Positions 17,126 through 26,313 of a stretch of DNA of 64,000 nt are shown here, one piece after another. Made by a program: the position numbers and the translations under genes. The notes below the pieces were generated by a model, which ran no database searches, was not told where the DNA came from, and saw only the letters and a list, made by a program, of their open reading frames with translations. The stretch's first letter is position 1; each line of letters starts with the position of its first letter. Source of the stretch: Litorimonas sp046250185 (GTDB lineage: Bacteria > Pseudomonadota > Alphaproteobacteria > Caulobacterales > Maricaulaceae); the NCBI RefSeq assembly GCF_046250185.1, contig NZ_CP176469.1; one strand, 5' to 3'.

Positions 17126-17202
17126 ATTCAAGCGCTGGACAGCACCTCTGTCAGACCCTAATGAAGAGATATAGAGAGAGATACATAAAGGAAATTACGA
17201 CT

Positions 17203-17538
17203 ATGACCGCACGATTTTTACTACTCTGTTTTGCGGGCTTGAGCCTCGCGGCCTGCACGACAACGACCGCACCGACCTCGGCCAAAGCAACAGCGCCGGC
17301 GGCAAAAGCCGTTGCGCCGTCAACACAAACAGCGGCCGCTGATACTGCGGCGGACGAAGAAGATCCGATGATTTGCGAGATGGTGGCTGTCACAGGTCAA
17401 ATCCGCAAAAAAGAAGTATGCATCCGCAAATCCAATCGTGACGCGCGCAAAAAAGATGGTCGCAATTCACTTGACGGTATTCAGCGCGGCGCACTTTCCT
17501 CTTGCATCCCGAATGCAGGCGGCGCCTGCGGCGGTTAG
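17203..17538 (+). CDS. Small lipoprotein of unknown function
   Basis: 111 residues. The start at 17203 has AAGGAA 9 nt upstream and begins MTARFLLLCFAGLSLAAC, a clean lipoprotein signal with lipobox LAAC. An alanine/threonine/proline-rich linker of about 35 residues leads to a small basic domain with four cysteines (MICEM, EVCIRK, SSCIPN, GGACGG), which may form disulfides in the periplasm. I do not recognise the family. It stands alone between purA and a membrane protein on the same strand. Confidence 0.7.
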   Translation: MTARFLLLCFAGLSLAACTTTTAPTSAKATAPAAKAVAPSTQTAAADTAADEEDPMICEMVAVTGQIRKKEVCIRKSNRDARKKDGRNSLDGIQRGALSSCIPNAGGACGG

Positions 17539-17637
17539 GCCAAAGCTATTCTCAGACGATCCGCGCCATGATTGACATCGGGTCGTCTATGCTAGGGTAT
17601 GTCGCGCCAAATATACCACATTCTTGGACTTAGTTGA

Positions 17638-18291
17638 GTGGTCTGGACAATCATAAACCGTCTGCTCGGCTGGGTTGGGATCGCGATTTACGCGGCCCTT
17701 GTCTATGAAATGCTGCGCCTGTGGATTTCGCCGCAAGCGAATGAAGTTGACCGCATTGCGACCCTCGCCGTGATGATGGCATTTGAATTCATTATGGTTC
17801 ATTCTGGCGTGTTCATGGCCGCCTTACCGAGGAAGTTTACGATCTTTTTCTTTGTGCCGTTTTACGGCATTTTCGCGCTTATCTTCAACTCGCTCGCCCC
17901 GGGGAATGAGATACTTTATCTCTATATGGGCGTGGTGTTCATGCGCATGCGCTTCGCCTTTTCGGATGCAGATGAGGCGACAAAAGCCGCAAGTGTGATC
18001 ATGTCAATTTTGGCCGTCTTTATATATTTCGTCCTCGTCTTTATCTTCGCTTTTGGCGCAGCCCTCGTGCCAAGGCTTGGCTTAACAGAAGCGTTTTTAG
18101 AGATGGCAGGATATGCAAACGCCCATAATTCTGGGGGAATATTTATTGATTACCCCCATGTACCGCTCGCTATGGGCACCGTATATTTCACGCTGCTAGC
18201 GATGTCTGAAGTCTGGGTGTTCAAACTGTTTTCAACGAAATTGCCTGCGAGAGGCGAGATCAATTCTGGTACAGGCTCATCAAGACATTGA
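17638..18291 (+). CDS. Hypothetical multi-pass membrane protein
   Basis: 217 residues with about six hydrophobic segments (near 8-25, 45-65, 68-85, 88-105, 115-145 and 175-200) and a short polar C-terminus. No recognised motif apart from an HNSGGIFIDYPHVPL loop. The start is a GTG at 17638 without a convincing ribosome-binding site; the first good internal ATG (codon 25) would cut the first helix, so GTG is preferred. The DMT transporter follows 30 bp downstream on the same strand, probably in one transcript. Function unknown. Confidence 0.65.
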   Translation: MVWTIINRLLGWVGIAIYAALVYEMLRLWISPQANEVDRIATLAVMMAFEFIMVHSGVFMAALPRKFTIFFFVPFYGIFALIFNSLAPGNEILYLYMGVVFMRMRFAFSDADEATKAASVIMSILAVFIYFVLVFIFAFGAALVPRLGLTEAFLEMAGYANAHNSGGIFIDYPHVPLAMGTVYFTLLAMSEVWVFKLFSTKLPARGEINSGTGSSRH

Positions 18292-18321
18292 CCCGTCCCG
18301 CTCGCCCTGCCAAGCGGAGCT

Positions 18322-19236
18322 ATGACGACCTCCTCTGATTCCAAATTATCGCCTGCAGCCTTTATCGGGCTGTCGCTGACTTTGGTCTTGATCTGGGGCA
18401 GCGCCTTTACGATGACGCGCGTGGGGGTGAGATATATCTCCCCGATCTGGCTCGTCGCATTTCGTCTGATGATCGGAACCGTGGTGATTACGGCCTATAT
18501 GTATGCGCGCGGGCACCGCTTTCCAGCGCTCCGTGATAGGCGCTGGCTGTGGTATTTCGTCATTGGCGTGACGGGCAGTGCGCTCCCGTTTTTCTTAGCC
18601 TCAAAGGGCATGATCACGGTCGATAGTGGGGTTTCGGCGATCATCGTCGGCATTATGCCCTTGGTCACAATCGTGCTGGCGCATTTCTTTGCCGATGAAC
18701 GCCTAACGCCCGCCAAGTTGATCGGTTTTGTCATTGGGTTTCTTGGCGTTGTCGTGCTGTTTATCCCTGATGATTTCAGCCTCAGCCTTGTCAGTGACTG
18801 GCGGGCGCAACTTTTGATTATGGGCGCCGCAGTGAGTTACGCCATCACGACGATTATCGCAAAGCGCGCGCCTCAAACTCCGTCCAGTGTGGGCGGGGCG
18901 ATGATGACGATTGGAGCCTGTCTGGTGGCTACCATAGCGGGCGTCATCAGCGGCGTACCAAGCGAGATACCGTCAGCCCTCGGCCTCCTCATGGCGCTAG
19001 GGTTAGGTCTGGGCGCCTCTGGGATTGCCACGATTATCTTTCTGTATTTCATCGACAAAGCCGGGCCGAGCAATCTGGCCAAGGTTAATTATTTCGTGCC
19101 GCTATGTTCTGTGATCTTGGGCGTTACATTTTTGAACGAGGCCTTTAGCTGGCGCATTGTCGTCTCATTCGGGATGATCTTGATCGGCGTGATGATCGCG
19201 CGGGCAGGAGAGAAGCCGCCAGTCGCCGTCGCCTAA
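18322..19236 (+). CDS. EamA/DMT-superfamily transporter
   Basis: 304 residues with ten predicted membrane helices in two EamA repeats. The first carries LVLIWGSAFTMTRVGVRYISPIWLVAFR, the second begins near residue 155 (LLIMGAAVSYAITTIIAKR) and ends with the usual YFVPLCSVILGVTFLNEAF and LIGVMIARAGE. Such proteins export metabolites such as amino acids or drugs from the cytoplasm; the substrate cannot be predicted. GGAG precedes the ATG. Its last four bases overlap the end of the convergent thiD gene. Confidence 0.88.
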   Translation: MTTSSDSKLSPAAFIGLSLTLVLIWGSAFTMTRVGVRYISPIWLVAFRLMIGTVVITAYMYARGHRFPALRDRRWLWYFVIGVTGSALPFFLASKGMITVDSGVSAIIVGIMPLVTIVLAHFFADERLTPAKLIGFVIGFLGVVVLFIPDDFSLSLVSDWRAQLLIMGAAVSYAITTIIAKRAPQTPSSVGGAMMTIGACLVATIAGVISGVPSEIPSALGLLMALGLGLGASGIATIIFLYFIDKAGPSNLAKVNYFVPLCSVILGVTFLNEAFSWRIVVSFGMILIGVMIARAGEKPPVAVA

Positions 19237-20096
19237 GAGGTCAAGCCTTTGAGCGCCGCAAAGGGATTGTTGCTCTCGGGCGGCGTGTCGTCCTCGCCCA
19301 ATTCCATCACTAGGCCATGATTAAGCGGACCATTGCCAGCCCCCAATTTCGGCGCAGTTTTGATCGCTTGGAACACAAATTCCCGTGCAATCTGAACAGC
19401 TTCGTCCAGCGGTATATCCATCGCCATATTTGCCGCCACCGCGCTCGCTAGCGTGCAGCCCGTCCCGTGTGTGTGGCGCGTGTGTAGACGCGGGCCAGAC
19501 ATGATATTTGCCCCCTCCTCGCTGACCAAAACATCGACCACAGACTTACCCTTAAGGTGCCCGCCCTTCATCAACGCCGCATAGACATTATGCGTCAGCA
19601 GCTTATCGCCCGCCGCAGTTAATTCGTCGATATCCGTGATCTTCATCCCCGTCAGCAGCTCGGCCTCTGGCACATTCGGTGTGACCAAATCCGCGAGGGG
19701 GAGCAGCTTTTCAATCAAGGCTGTCACCGCCGCCGTCTCCAGCAATGTGTCGCCAGATGTCGCCACCATAACGGGGTCAAGGATCACAAAAGCATCAGAC
19801 TCCTCAATCTCTTCGGCCACAACATTGATGATCTCTGCATTGCCCAACATGCCGATCTTGATCACGTCCGCGCCGATGTCAGACGATACAGAGCGGATTT
19901 GCGCCCGCACTAAGTCGGCTGGCATGATCTCGACCTGCTGCACGCCCACCGTATTCTGCGCGGTCACAGCCGTAATCGCCGTCGCCGCATAAACGCCAAA
20001 CGCCGCGCAAGTCTTGATGTCCGCCTGTATCCCCGCCCCGCCAGAGGAGTCAGAGCCAGCAATGATGAGAACGCGGGGGGTGGTGTTGGTGGTCAT
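19233..20096 (-). CDS. thiD: Hydroxymethylpyrimidine/phosphomethylpyrimidine kinase
   Basis: 287-residue ribokinase-fold enzyme that phosphorylates HMP to HMP-PP for thiamine synthesis. Signature motifs are IIAGSDSSGGAGIQADIKT at the N-terminus, ITAVTAQNT, VIKIGMLGN, LDPVMVATSGD, TPNVPEAELLTG and the catalytic HTHGTGCTLASA near residue 210, followed by a C-terminal KLGAGNGPLNHG. It is longer than the E. coli protein by about 20 residues at the C-terminus. It overlaps the convergent transporter gene by 4 bp. No thiamine riboswitch was recognised upstream. Confidence 0.94.
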   Translation of the reverse strand: MTTNTTPRVLIIAGSDSSGGAGIQADIKTCAAFGVYAATAITAVTAQNTVGVQQVEIMPADLVRAQIRSVSSDIGADVIKIGMLGNAEIINVVAEEIEESDAFVILDPVMVATSGDTLLETAAVTALIEKLLPLADLVTPNVPEAELLTGMKITDIDELTAAGDKLLTHNVYAALMKGGHLKGKSVVDVLVSEEGANIMSGPRLHTRHTHGTGCTLASAVAANMAMDIPLDEAVQIAREFVFQAIKTAPKLGAGNGPLNHGLVMELGEDDTPPESNNPFAALKGLTS

Positions 20097-20219
20097 ATGT
20101 TAGCCTTCGTCATCAGCCGCTTTATGCAGGTGATCCATTCGCAGAATTATATAAACATTCCCGTGAAAGGGTCTAGGTCTCGCCAAGTAGGATTTTTCGC
20201 TTCAATCAAATTCATACAC

Positions 20220-21035
20220 TTAACCACGATTAATCGCCTCCCAAACCTTCACCGCCTGCACCGTCTCGGCGACATCATGCACCCTTAAAATATCCGCGCC
20301 CGCTTGGAGGGACCAGAGGGCGGCGGCGAGGCTTCCGCCGAGGCGGTCATCCGCGCTTGAGCCGTCAATACGCCCGATAAAGCTTTTCCGCGATGCCCCC
20401 ATCAGGACGGGGCAGCCGAGGTCTTGAAAGACCGCTAACTCCCGCAAGATCGCAAGATTATCTTCCTGCCGCTTCCCAAAGCCAAGCCCTGGATCAATCG
20501 TCACGCGCGCCCGTTCAATGCCCGCAAATTCCAGCGCGTCCAGCCGCTTGGCGAGATAGTCGCGCACATCGCGCACCGCATCGTCATAGCGCGGACTGTG
20601 CTGCATCGTCTCGGGGCTGCCTTGCATGTGCATGATAATGACAGGGCAAGCGAGGTCAGATGCTGTGGCTTCTGATCGATCTGAAAAGGTCAGCGCGGTG
20701 ACGTCATTCCAAATGTCCGCGCCCGCATGGATCGCGGCCTCTGCGACCTCAGGCTTGCGCGTATCGATAGAGATAACGGGGCCAATTTCGGCGTCTCGCG
20801 TGGCCTCTCGGATTGCAGCGATCACGGGCACAGTGCGACGGATTTCTTCCAGCACGTCAATTTCTTCTGCGCCAGGTCGTGTGCTTTCGCCGCCAATGTC
20901 GAGGATGTCCGCGCCCTGCTCCATCAGCCTCTGCGCTTGCCGCACGGCGAGTTCTAAGCTGTCATAGCGCCCGCCATCCGAAAAACTATCGGGGGTGACA
21001 TTTAAGATGCCCATGATTTTGCAGCGTTGGCTCAT
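20220..21035 (-). CDS. folP: Dihydropteroate synthase
   Basis: 271-residue TIM-barrel enzyme of folate synthesis, joining p-aminobenzoate to hydroxymethyl-dihydropterin diphosphate. Clear signatures are MGILNVTPDSFSDGGRY, ADILDIGGESTRPGA, VISIDTRKPEVAE, IWNDVTAL, VTIDPGLGFGKRQEDN, VLMGASRKSFIG and LRVHDV. GGGAGCG precedes the ATG. It lies behind ftsH on the same strand but a strong terminator separates them, so it probably has its own promoter in the short gap at 21036-21101. Confidence 0.96.
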   Translation of the reverse strand: MSQRCKIMGILNVTPDSFSDGGRYDSLELAVRQAQRLMEQGADILDIGGESTRPGAEEIDVLEEIRRTVPVIAAIREATRDAEIGPVISIDTRKPEVAEAAIHAGADIWNDVTALTFSDRSEATASDLACPVIIMHMQGSPETMQHSPRYDDAVRDVRDYLAKRLDALEFAGIERARVTIDPGLGFGKRQEDNLAILRELAVFQDLGCPVLMGASRKSFIGRIDGSSADDRLGGSLAAALWSLQAGADILRVHDVAETVQAVKVWEAINRG

Positions 21036-21101
21036 ACGCTCCCTTTAACTGCGACGGCGTGAAGATCAAGAGCGCGGCACGCCGCAGTCTCGTACCCACA
21101 C

Positions 21102-21133
21102 AAAAAACCCCGCCGCATCAATGGATGGGCGGG
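21102..21133 (-). terminator. Intrinsic terminator after ftsH
   Basis: On the minus strand a CCCGCC/GGCGGG stem (21128-21133 with 21109-21114) and a 13-nt loop are followed by T6 (A6 at 21102-21107 on the plus strand), 28 bp after the ftsH stop. Confidence 0.8.
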
Positions 21134-21160
21134 ATTTAAATGTTTGACAGACTGAAAGGT

Positions 21161-23104
21161 CTAAGCGTCTGGATTTACATCCCGCGCCGTTGACGCGCCG
21201 CCAATCGGCTTGGGCTTTGGCTTGCGAGTCGTTGGCACAGCCGCGACAGCGGGCTTCCCGCCGCCAGAATTATCTGGACGCTTCGGCTTCGTGCCGTTCT
21301 CGATCAGCTCTTTGATTTCATCGCCAGATAGCGTTTCATATTCCAACAGAGCTTCGGCCAAGGCGACCCAATCCTTCTTTTTCTTCTTCAGGATTTTGAT
21401 CGCTGTTTCATGCGCTTCTGTCACAAAGCGCTTGATCTCGCTCTCGATCAATTTCGCTGTCTCAGGCGAAATCGCAGAACCGCGCCCGATGCCGGGGTGG
21501 AAACTTTGCTGATCTGTATCTTTATAGGCGATTGGGCCGATCTCGTCTGACAAACCCCATTCCGTGACCATAGCGGTCGCGATGCGGGTAACTTGTTCAA
21601 TATCAGAGCTGGCGCCAGATGTGACCTTGTCATAGCCGAAGTGGATTTCTTCTGCGGCACGCCCGCCCATCGCCATCGCCATACGCGCGATCATTTCTTG
21701 ACGTGACTGCGAAATTTGATCGCGCTCAGGCATATATTGCACCATGCCAAGCGCTCGTCCGCGTGGGATAATCGTGGCTTTGTGGATCGGCAAGCTGCCC
21801 TTCATGTTCAGGCCAACAATCGCGTGACCCGCTTCGTGATAGGCTGTCATCGCCTTTTCTTCATCAGACATTGCCAGCGTACGACGCTCCGCGCCCATCA
21901 TCACTTTGTCCCGCGCATCTTCAAATTCGCGCATGGTGATCTTGAGTTTATTGCGACGGGCGGACAGCAAGGCTGCCTCATTGACAAGGTTCATCAGGTC
22001 AGCACCTGAGAAGCCCGGCGTACCGCGCGCGATGTATTTTACATCGAGATCAGCGGCGATAGGCTTGCCCTTCATATGGACTTCAAGGATTTTCTCGCGA
22101 CCCTGAATATCGGGATATGGCACTTCAATCTGACGGTCAAAACGGCCCGGACGCAGCAGCGCTTTGTCCAGCACGTCAGGGCGGTTGGTCGCGGCGATAA
22201 TGATGATACCTTCATCACCTTCAAATCCGTCCATCTCGACGAGGAGTTGGTTGAGCGTTTGCTCGCGTTCCTCGTGGCCGCCAGATGTGCCGACACCGCG
22301 GTGACGACCCACGGCATCAATCTCGTCAATAAAGATGATACAAGGCGCTTGCTTCCGCGCATCGGCGAACATTTCGCGGACGCGGGATGCACCGACACCG
22401 ACAAACATTTCGACGAAGTCAGAACCAGAGATCGTAAAGAACGGCACGCCCGCCTCACCCGCAACGGCGCGGGCCAGTAAAGTTTTACCTGTGCCAGGAG
22501 GGCCCACGAGCAATGCGCCCGTCGGGATACGCGCACCGAGGCGCGTGAAACGGCTGGGGTCTTTGAGGAATTCGACCACTTCTTTGAGGTCTTCTTTAGC
22601 AGACTCGACACCCGCAACATCGTCAAATGTCTTGCGCTGTGTGTTTTCAGTCAGCAACTTCGCCCGCGACTTGCCAAAGCTCATCGCACCGCCACGGCCC
22701 CCGCCCTGCATATTGCGGAAGAAGAGGATAAACAGACCTGCGATAATCAAAAGCGGCAGGGTCGCCATCAGGATGCTGCCCAGCACGGATTGTTGCTCAA
22801 GCGGCTTGGCTGAAACGGCGGTGTTTGTGCCTTCAAATATATCTGCGAGGTTGTCCTGATACGGATCAACTGTCACCAAATATTCGGATCCATCTGTCAT
22901 CGTGCCAGTAATCTTGCCGCCTTGGCGATCAATGCTGGCCGTCTCGACTTGATTGGCTTGCGCTTTTTCAACGAGTTGTGAATAGATGATCTCGTCCGAA
23001 TTTGCGGGATTATTCATCCCAGATTGCGTCGCGCTCATCACGAGTAAAATCATGGCGAGGACGACGCCCCAAATTGCCAGATTGCGCATATTCGTATTTT
23101 TCAT
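21161..23104 (-). CDS. ftsH: ATP-dependent zinc metalloprotease FtsH
   Basis: 647-residue inner-membrane AAA protease for quality control of membrane proteins and turnover of regulators. Order: a first membrane helix at about 8-25, a periplasmic domain, a second helix (LLIIAGLFILFF, near 115), the AAA module with Walker A GPPGTGKT, Walker B IIFIDEIDAVG and SRH NRPDVLDKALLRPGRFDR, then the zinc site HEAGH, and a C-terminal tail rich in Pro, Lys and Gly. It is the last member of the long minus-strand run from ruvC/tol, 113 bp behind tilS, with a terminator following. Highly conserved; no anomalies. Confidence 0.98.
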   Translation of the reverse strand: MKNTNMRNLAIWGVVLAMILLVMSATQSGMNNPANSDEIIYSQLVEKAQANQVETASIDRQGGKITGTMTDGSEYLVTVDPYQDNLADIFEGTNTAVSAKPLEQQSVLGSILMATLPLLIIAGLFILFFRNMQGGGRGGAMSFGKSRAKLLTENTQRKTFDDVAGVESAKEDLKEVVEFLKDPSRFTRLGARIPTGALLVGPPGTGKTLLARAVAGEAGVPFFTISGSDFVEMFVGVGASRVREMFADARKQAPCIIFIDEIDAVGRHRGVGTSGGHEEREQTLNQLLVEMDGFEGDEGIIIIAATNRPDVLDKALLRPGRFDRQIEVPYPDIQGREKILEVHMKGKPIAADLDVKYIARGTPGFSGADLMNLVNEAALLSARRNKLKITMREFEDARDKVMMGAERRTLAMSDEEKAMTAYHEAGHAIVGLNMKGSLPIHKATIIPRGRALGMVQYMPERDQISQSRQEMIARMAMAMGGRAAEEIHFGYDKVTSGASSDIEQVTRIATAMVTEWGLSDEIGPIAYKDTDQQSFHPGIGRGSAISPETAKLIESEIKRFVTEAHETAIKILKKKKKDWVALAEALLEYETLSGDEIKELIENGTKPKRPDNSGGGKPAVAAVPTTRKPKPKPIGGASTARDVNPDA

Positions 23105-23217
23105 CAGCTTGACCTATTAATGAGGAATTCCATCTGCTTTAACACATAGGAAGTTCTCGCACAAAACAAAGCGCTTTAGACGCTTAATTTTCATACGAAG
23201 CTGCGTTTAAAGGCGAT

Positions 23218-24483
23218 TTATATAGCTTTCGGCGTTTTTGACGTAGTACCGAAGTGTGCATAGAGGCGTTTCGTGACCAAATTCTGCATTTGCACGCCGT
23301 CAGCGCTGTCTCCGTAAATGATCTCGCCTTTCACAATCATCGGCAAAGTCCCGCGCACTTCCTTTGGATAGTTCGTAAGTCCGTCCAGCTTTTGCAAATG
23401 CCCATAGGCGGCCTGCACAGCAAAGCCCGTTTGGCTTGCCTGAATGGCGAAACGCCCGTCCCATATGAGCGGGTAGTCCGTTGGAATATCGACAGGTGCG
23501 GCCAGCGCAGCGCCGTCCCCGTCTCCTCCCGCGCGGCCTTTGACAGCGACCGGGTCGCGCGTGAACAGAAATCCATCGGCGGTCTTGACCACCCACGCCC
23601 CCGCCAAAGTCGCCGCGTCAAAATCTGCCGCCTCCATCCGCGCGGCCAACGCCTCTCGCCGTGCCGCATCAATCGGCCCACCCGAGCCAGACACCGCACG
23701 GAGCAGATGCAGGAGCAATTCAACGGGCGGCACGCGGGTCGTTGTGACATAGCCCGCCGCATGCAACGTCGCGTGACGCGCGAGCCACGTGCCAAATAAC
23801 GCGGCCTCCGCATCTCGACGCGCACGGTTCTGGGTTTGAACCTCCAGCAGCTTTTCCGTCAGCCCCGCTTTTACGCCCAGTTCTGACCGCGCTTTGATCC
23901 GCGTGAAGTCTTGATTTTCATTGGACGGATCGTCGATCCAAGACAGGTTTTCTGCGCGGTTATACGCCCGCAAATCCTGTCGCGATACGCGCAGCAAAGG
24001 GCGGTGCAGCGTAACCTCTGCGAGCGCGGGCCAAAGCGGGCCGTAAGCACTCTCCGCCATCCCCGCCAAGCCGCGCCAGCCCGTCAGCCGCGCCTTTCGC
24101 ATCAGCAGCGTTTCGGCCTGATCATCCGCCGTATGCGCGGTTAGCAAATGCGCGAGCCCTGCGCGGCGGCACATGTCTCCCATCGCGGCGTAGCGATATG
24201 CCCGCGCTTTGACTTGCAGCCCGGTCGTGACGCCGCCGTGGTCCCAGCGTTTTGTGATAATTGTGTAACCCAAATCCCGCGCGAAATCGGCTGATCGCTC
24301 TGTCTCCAAAGCGCTCTCACGGCGCAAATTATGATCAATGATAAAGGCATGGGTCGCCAACGGGTGATCGCGCAGCGCGTGGAGCAAAGCCGTGCTGTCC
24401 CCCCCGCCCGAAAACGCAATCGCGACAGGCGTGTCTAGCGTTTGGACAAAGCTAAAGAGTTGATTGAATTGAGCCGGCGTCAT
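23218..24483 (-). CDS. tilS: tRNA(Ile)-lysidine synthase
   Basis: 421-residue PP-loop ATPase that attaches lysine to C34 of tRNA-Ile(CAU) so it reads AUA. The ATP loop is AFSGGGDSTAL at about residue 23; LTAHTADDQAETLLMR and GLAGMAE follow, then a shared RPLLRVSRQDLRAYN segment and a divergent C-terminal tRNA-binding half. Essential in most bacteria. It starts 31 bp after the cpoB stop and continues to ftsH, the usual alphaproteobacterial order. Confidence 0.93.
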   Translation of the reverse strand: MTPAQFNQLFSFVQTLDTPVAIAFSGGGDSTALLHALRDHPLATHAFIIDHNLRRESALETERSADFARDLGYTIITKRWDHGGVTTGLQVKARAYRYAAMGDMCRRAGLAHLLTAHTADDQAETLLMRKARLTGWRGLAGMAESAYGPLWPALAEVTLHRPLLRVSRQDLRAYNRAENLSWIDDPSNENQDFTRIKARSELGVKAGLTEKLLEVQTQNRARRDAEAALFGTWLARHATLHAAGYVTTTRVPPVELLLHLLRAVSGSGGPIDAARREALAARMEAADFDAATLAGAWVVKTADGFLFTRDPVAVKGRAGGDGDGAALAAPVDIPTDYPLIWDGRFAIQASQTGFAVQAAYGHLQKLDGLTNYPKEVRGTLPMIVKGEIIYGDSADGVQMQNLVTKRLYAHFGTTSKTPKAI

Positions 24484-24514
24484 GCCCGCCCCTAGCAGGT
24501 CAGAGGCCAGACTT

Positions 24515-25453
24515 CTAGCAACCTGTTCGCGCCGCTTCTGTATTGGCCTTGGCCCTCACCGTCGCCGACGCATTCGGGAATTGGGCGGGGAAGCTGGCCA
24601 GGGTTTGGCAGGCTTCGCTGATCTGGCCCAGTTCACGGAGGCTGGCCGCGAGGCGCACCATAGCGTCAGGGGCTTTTGCGCCTTGCGGGGCTTTACGCAT
24701 CGCGCCAATATAGGCATCCGCTGCGTCCGCATATCCGCCGCGCACAAAATAACTCTCGCCCAGCCAATACTGCATTTCACCTGCATCGGCGGCGTCTGGA
24801 TTAAATTGGAGATATTGCGACAGCGCAACCTGCGCCCCTGCATAATCTCCCTCTGCGAGCTTCGTTTTGCCGAGCTGCCCCAACTGCGTCACGTCATTGG
24901 AAGGGGCAGATTGGATGATTGCGGCTTGACCGCCTAGCGTATCGACTGAGGGTACATTCAACGTCTGCTCTTTTAACGTCGGCGCGGAGGGCACGGCGGA
25001 AATCGGACCCGTTGCGCTAGATGATGGCTGTCCAGACAGCGTGGCATTGCGGGCCGCTTGTTGCGCTTGGTTTGTTTCCCGCGCGACCAAATCAACGGCG
25101 TCCAGATGGATTTTCATGCGGTTAGAGAGGCCTTGCATCGCACGCACATCGCCCGCCAAAGCGTCAACTTCTGACTTCAAATTATCGCGCTCAAATGTGA
25201 TGCGCTCTAATTCGCCGCGCAGAGCACGCTGGCTTGTCTCCAGCGTATCAATGCGCTGCATCAACCGCTCCGCGGCCGGATCACCCGTCAGCATGCGCTG
25301 TTCAAGACGCGATAAGCGCTGCTCTAGCGCCGCATTTTGCGCGGCCAAGTCTTTCTTGGACTGCGCAAAGGCAGGGCTGCTCCAGACTCCCATTAATAGG
25401 AGTGTCGAAAATGCGAGGGTGGCAAGTTTGGACTGCACAAGTTTGGACTGCAT
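24515..25453 (-). CDS. cpoB: Tol-Pal system protein CpoB/YbgF
   Basis: 312-residue periplasmic protein that coordinates outer-membrane constriction with peptidoglycan synthesis at division. The start at 25453 is chosen for its GAGG ribosome-binding site; an upstream ATG at 25498 is in frame but lacks one. A signal peptide (cleavage after SPAFA) is followed by a coiled-coil segment from about residue 30 to 100 (AQNAALEQRLSRLEQRM, RIDTLETSQRALRGELERI) for trimer formation. A low-complexity linker and C-terminal TPR repeats (LAEGDYAGAQVALSQYL, EMQYWLGESYFVRGGYADA) complete the family plan. It lies between pal and tilS. Confidence 0.93.
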   Translation of the reverse strand: MQSKLVQSKLATLAFSTLLLMGVWSSPAFAQSKKDLAAQNAALEQRLSRLEQRMLTGDPAAERLMQRIDTLETSQRALRGELERITFERDNLKSEVDALAGDVRAMQGLSNRMKIHLDAVDLVARETNQAQQAARNATLSGQPSSSATGPISAVPSAPTLKEQTLNVPSVDTLGGQAAIIQSAPSNDVTQLGQLGKTKLAEGDYAGAQVALSQYLQFNPDAADAGEMQYWLGESYFVRGGYADAADAYIGAMRKAPQGAKAPDAMVRLAASLRELGQISEACQTLASFPAQFPNASATVRAKANTEAARTGC

Positions 25454-25576
25454 GAGATTACCTCTTCGTTCATGTCGCCACAGCATAGAACAGCGCAACG
25501 GGATTGGCCCGTTAAAAGGCCGTCAGAGTGGTGAATGTCAGGTTAACAGCCCGCCAAAACGGGCGTGTTAATTCGG

Positions 25577-26158
25577 CTAAGAGCGGCCTGCGCTGCTCAA
25601 ATTGGTAAAGCCGTTACGATTACGCGCCCATCCCTCTTGGTTGCTGCGCGGGTCGATTGGGCGTTCTTTGCCGTAGGATACAGTCGACAGACGCGACGGA
25701 TTCACGCCTTGGGACACCAGAAACTCTCGCACCGCATCCGCACGGCGCGCACCGAGGGCGAGGTTATATTCCCGCGTCCCGCGCTCATCCGCGTGACCTT
25801 CGATCACGGCGCTATATTCGGTATAAAGCTTTAGCCATTCGGCTTGGCTGCGCAGCGCCTGACGCGCGTCATTGGTGAGTGTATATTGGTCATAGCCAAA
25901 GAAGACACGCGCTTCGCCGCCGCTCTGATAGGCGAAATCTTCTGCCGTGCCAGGGATTGGTAAATTAGGATCGAGGGCGACCACATCTGGCTGCTCAATC
26001 GGAGCTTGAATAACGGGCGCTTGCTCAACAGGCGCTTGGAAAACAGGCGCTTGTTCGACGGGAGCTTCTATCACTTCTTCAACGGGATCGGGCTTTGTCG
26101 CACACGCCGAAAGGGCGGCGAGAGTTAAGCCTCCGAGGATCAATGCTTTATATGTCAT
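25577..26158 (-). CDS. pal: Peptidoglycan-associated lipoprotein
   Basis: 193-residue outer-membrane lipoprotein that binds peptidoglycan and TolB. AGGAGA precedes the ATG at 26158. The lipobox is LSAC (about residue 18). The mature N-terminal linker is formed by repeated EAPVEQAPV / QAPVEQAPV / QAPIEQ units, a proline-rich spacer more regular than usual. The OmpA-like domain follows: FFGYDQYTLTNDARQALRSQAEWL and the diaminopimelate-binding HADERGTREYNLALGARRADAVREFL. Position after tolB and before cpoB is canonical. A 155-bp gap from the convergent-free end of tolB side (26159-26313) could hold its own promoter. Confidence 0.97.
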   Translation of the reverse strand: MTYKALILGGLTLAALSACATKPDPVEEVIEAPVEQAPVFQAPVEQAPVIQAPIEQPDVVALDPNLPIPGTAEDFAYQSGGEARVFFGYDQYTLTNDARQALRSQAEWLKLYTEYSAVIEGHADERGTREYNLALGARRADAVREFLVSQGVNPSRLSTVSYGKERPIDPRSNQEGWARNRNGFTNLSSAGRS

Positions 26159-26313
26159 GTCAGTCTCCTGCAAAAAAATCTGTTATCATTCAATCTAGCT
26201 AAGCATGGGAGTTCAAGCGATTTCCGTGACCTGTCCGAGAATTCATCTATCACTGTCGCTCAAACGCCTCACTTTATGTCCATATGGTTAGGTCAACCGC
26301 TTTGTGGGCGAAA

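Noticed and set aside
17554..17590. Hairpin after the small lipoprotein as a terminator
   Set aside because: The stem is reasonable (one wobble) but the loop is long and no T-run follows.
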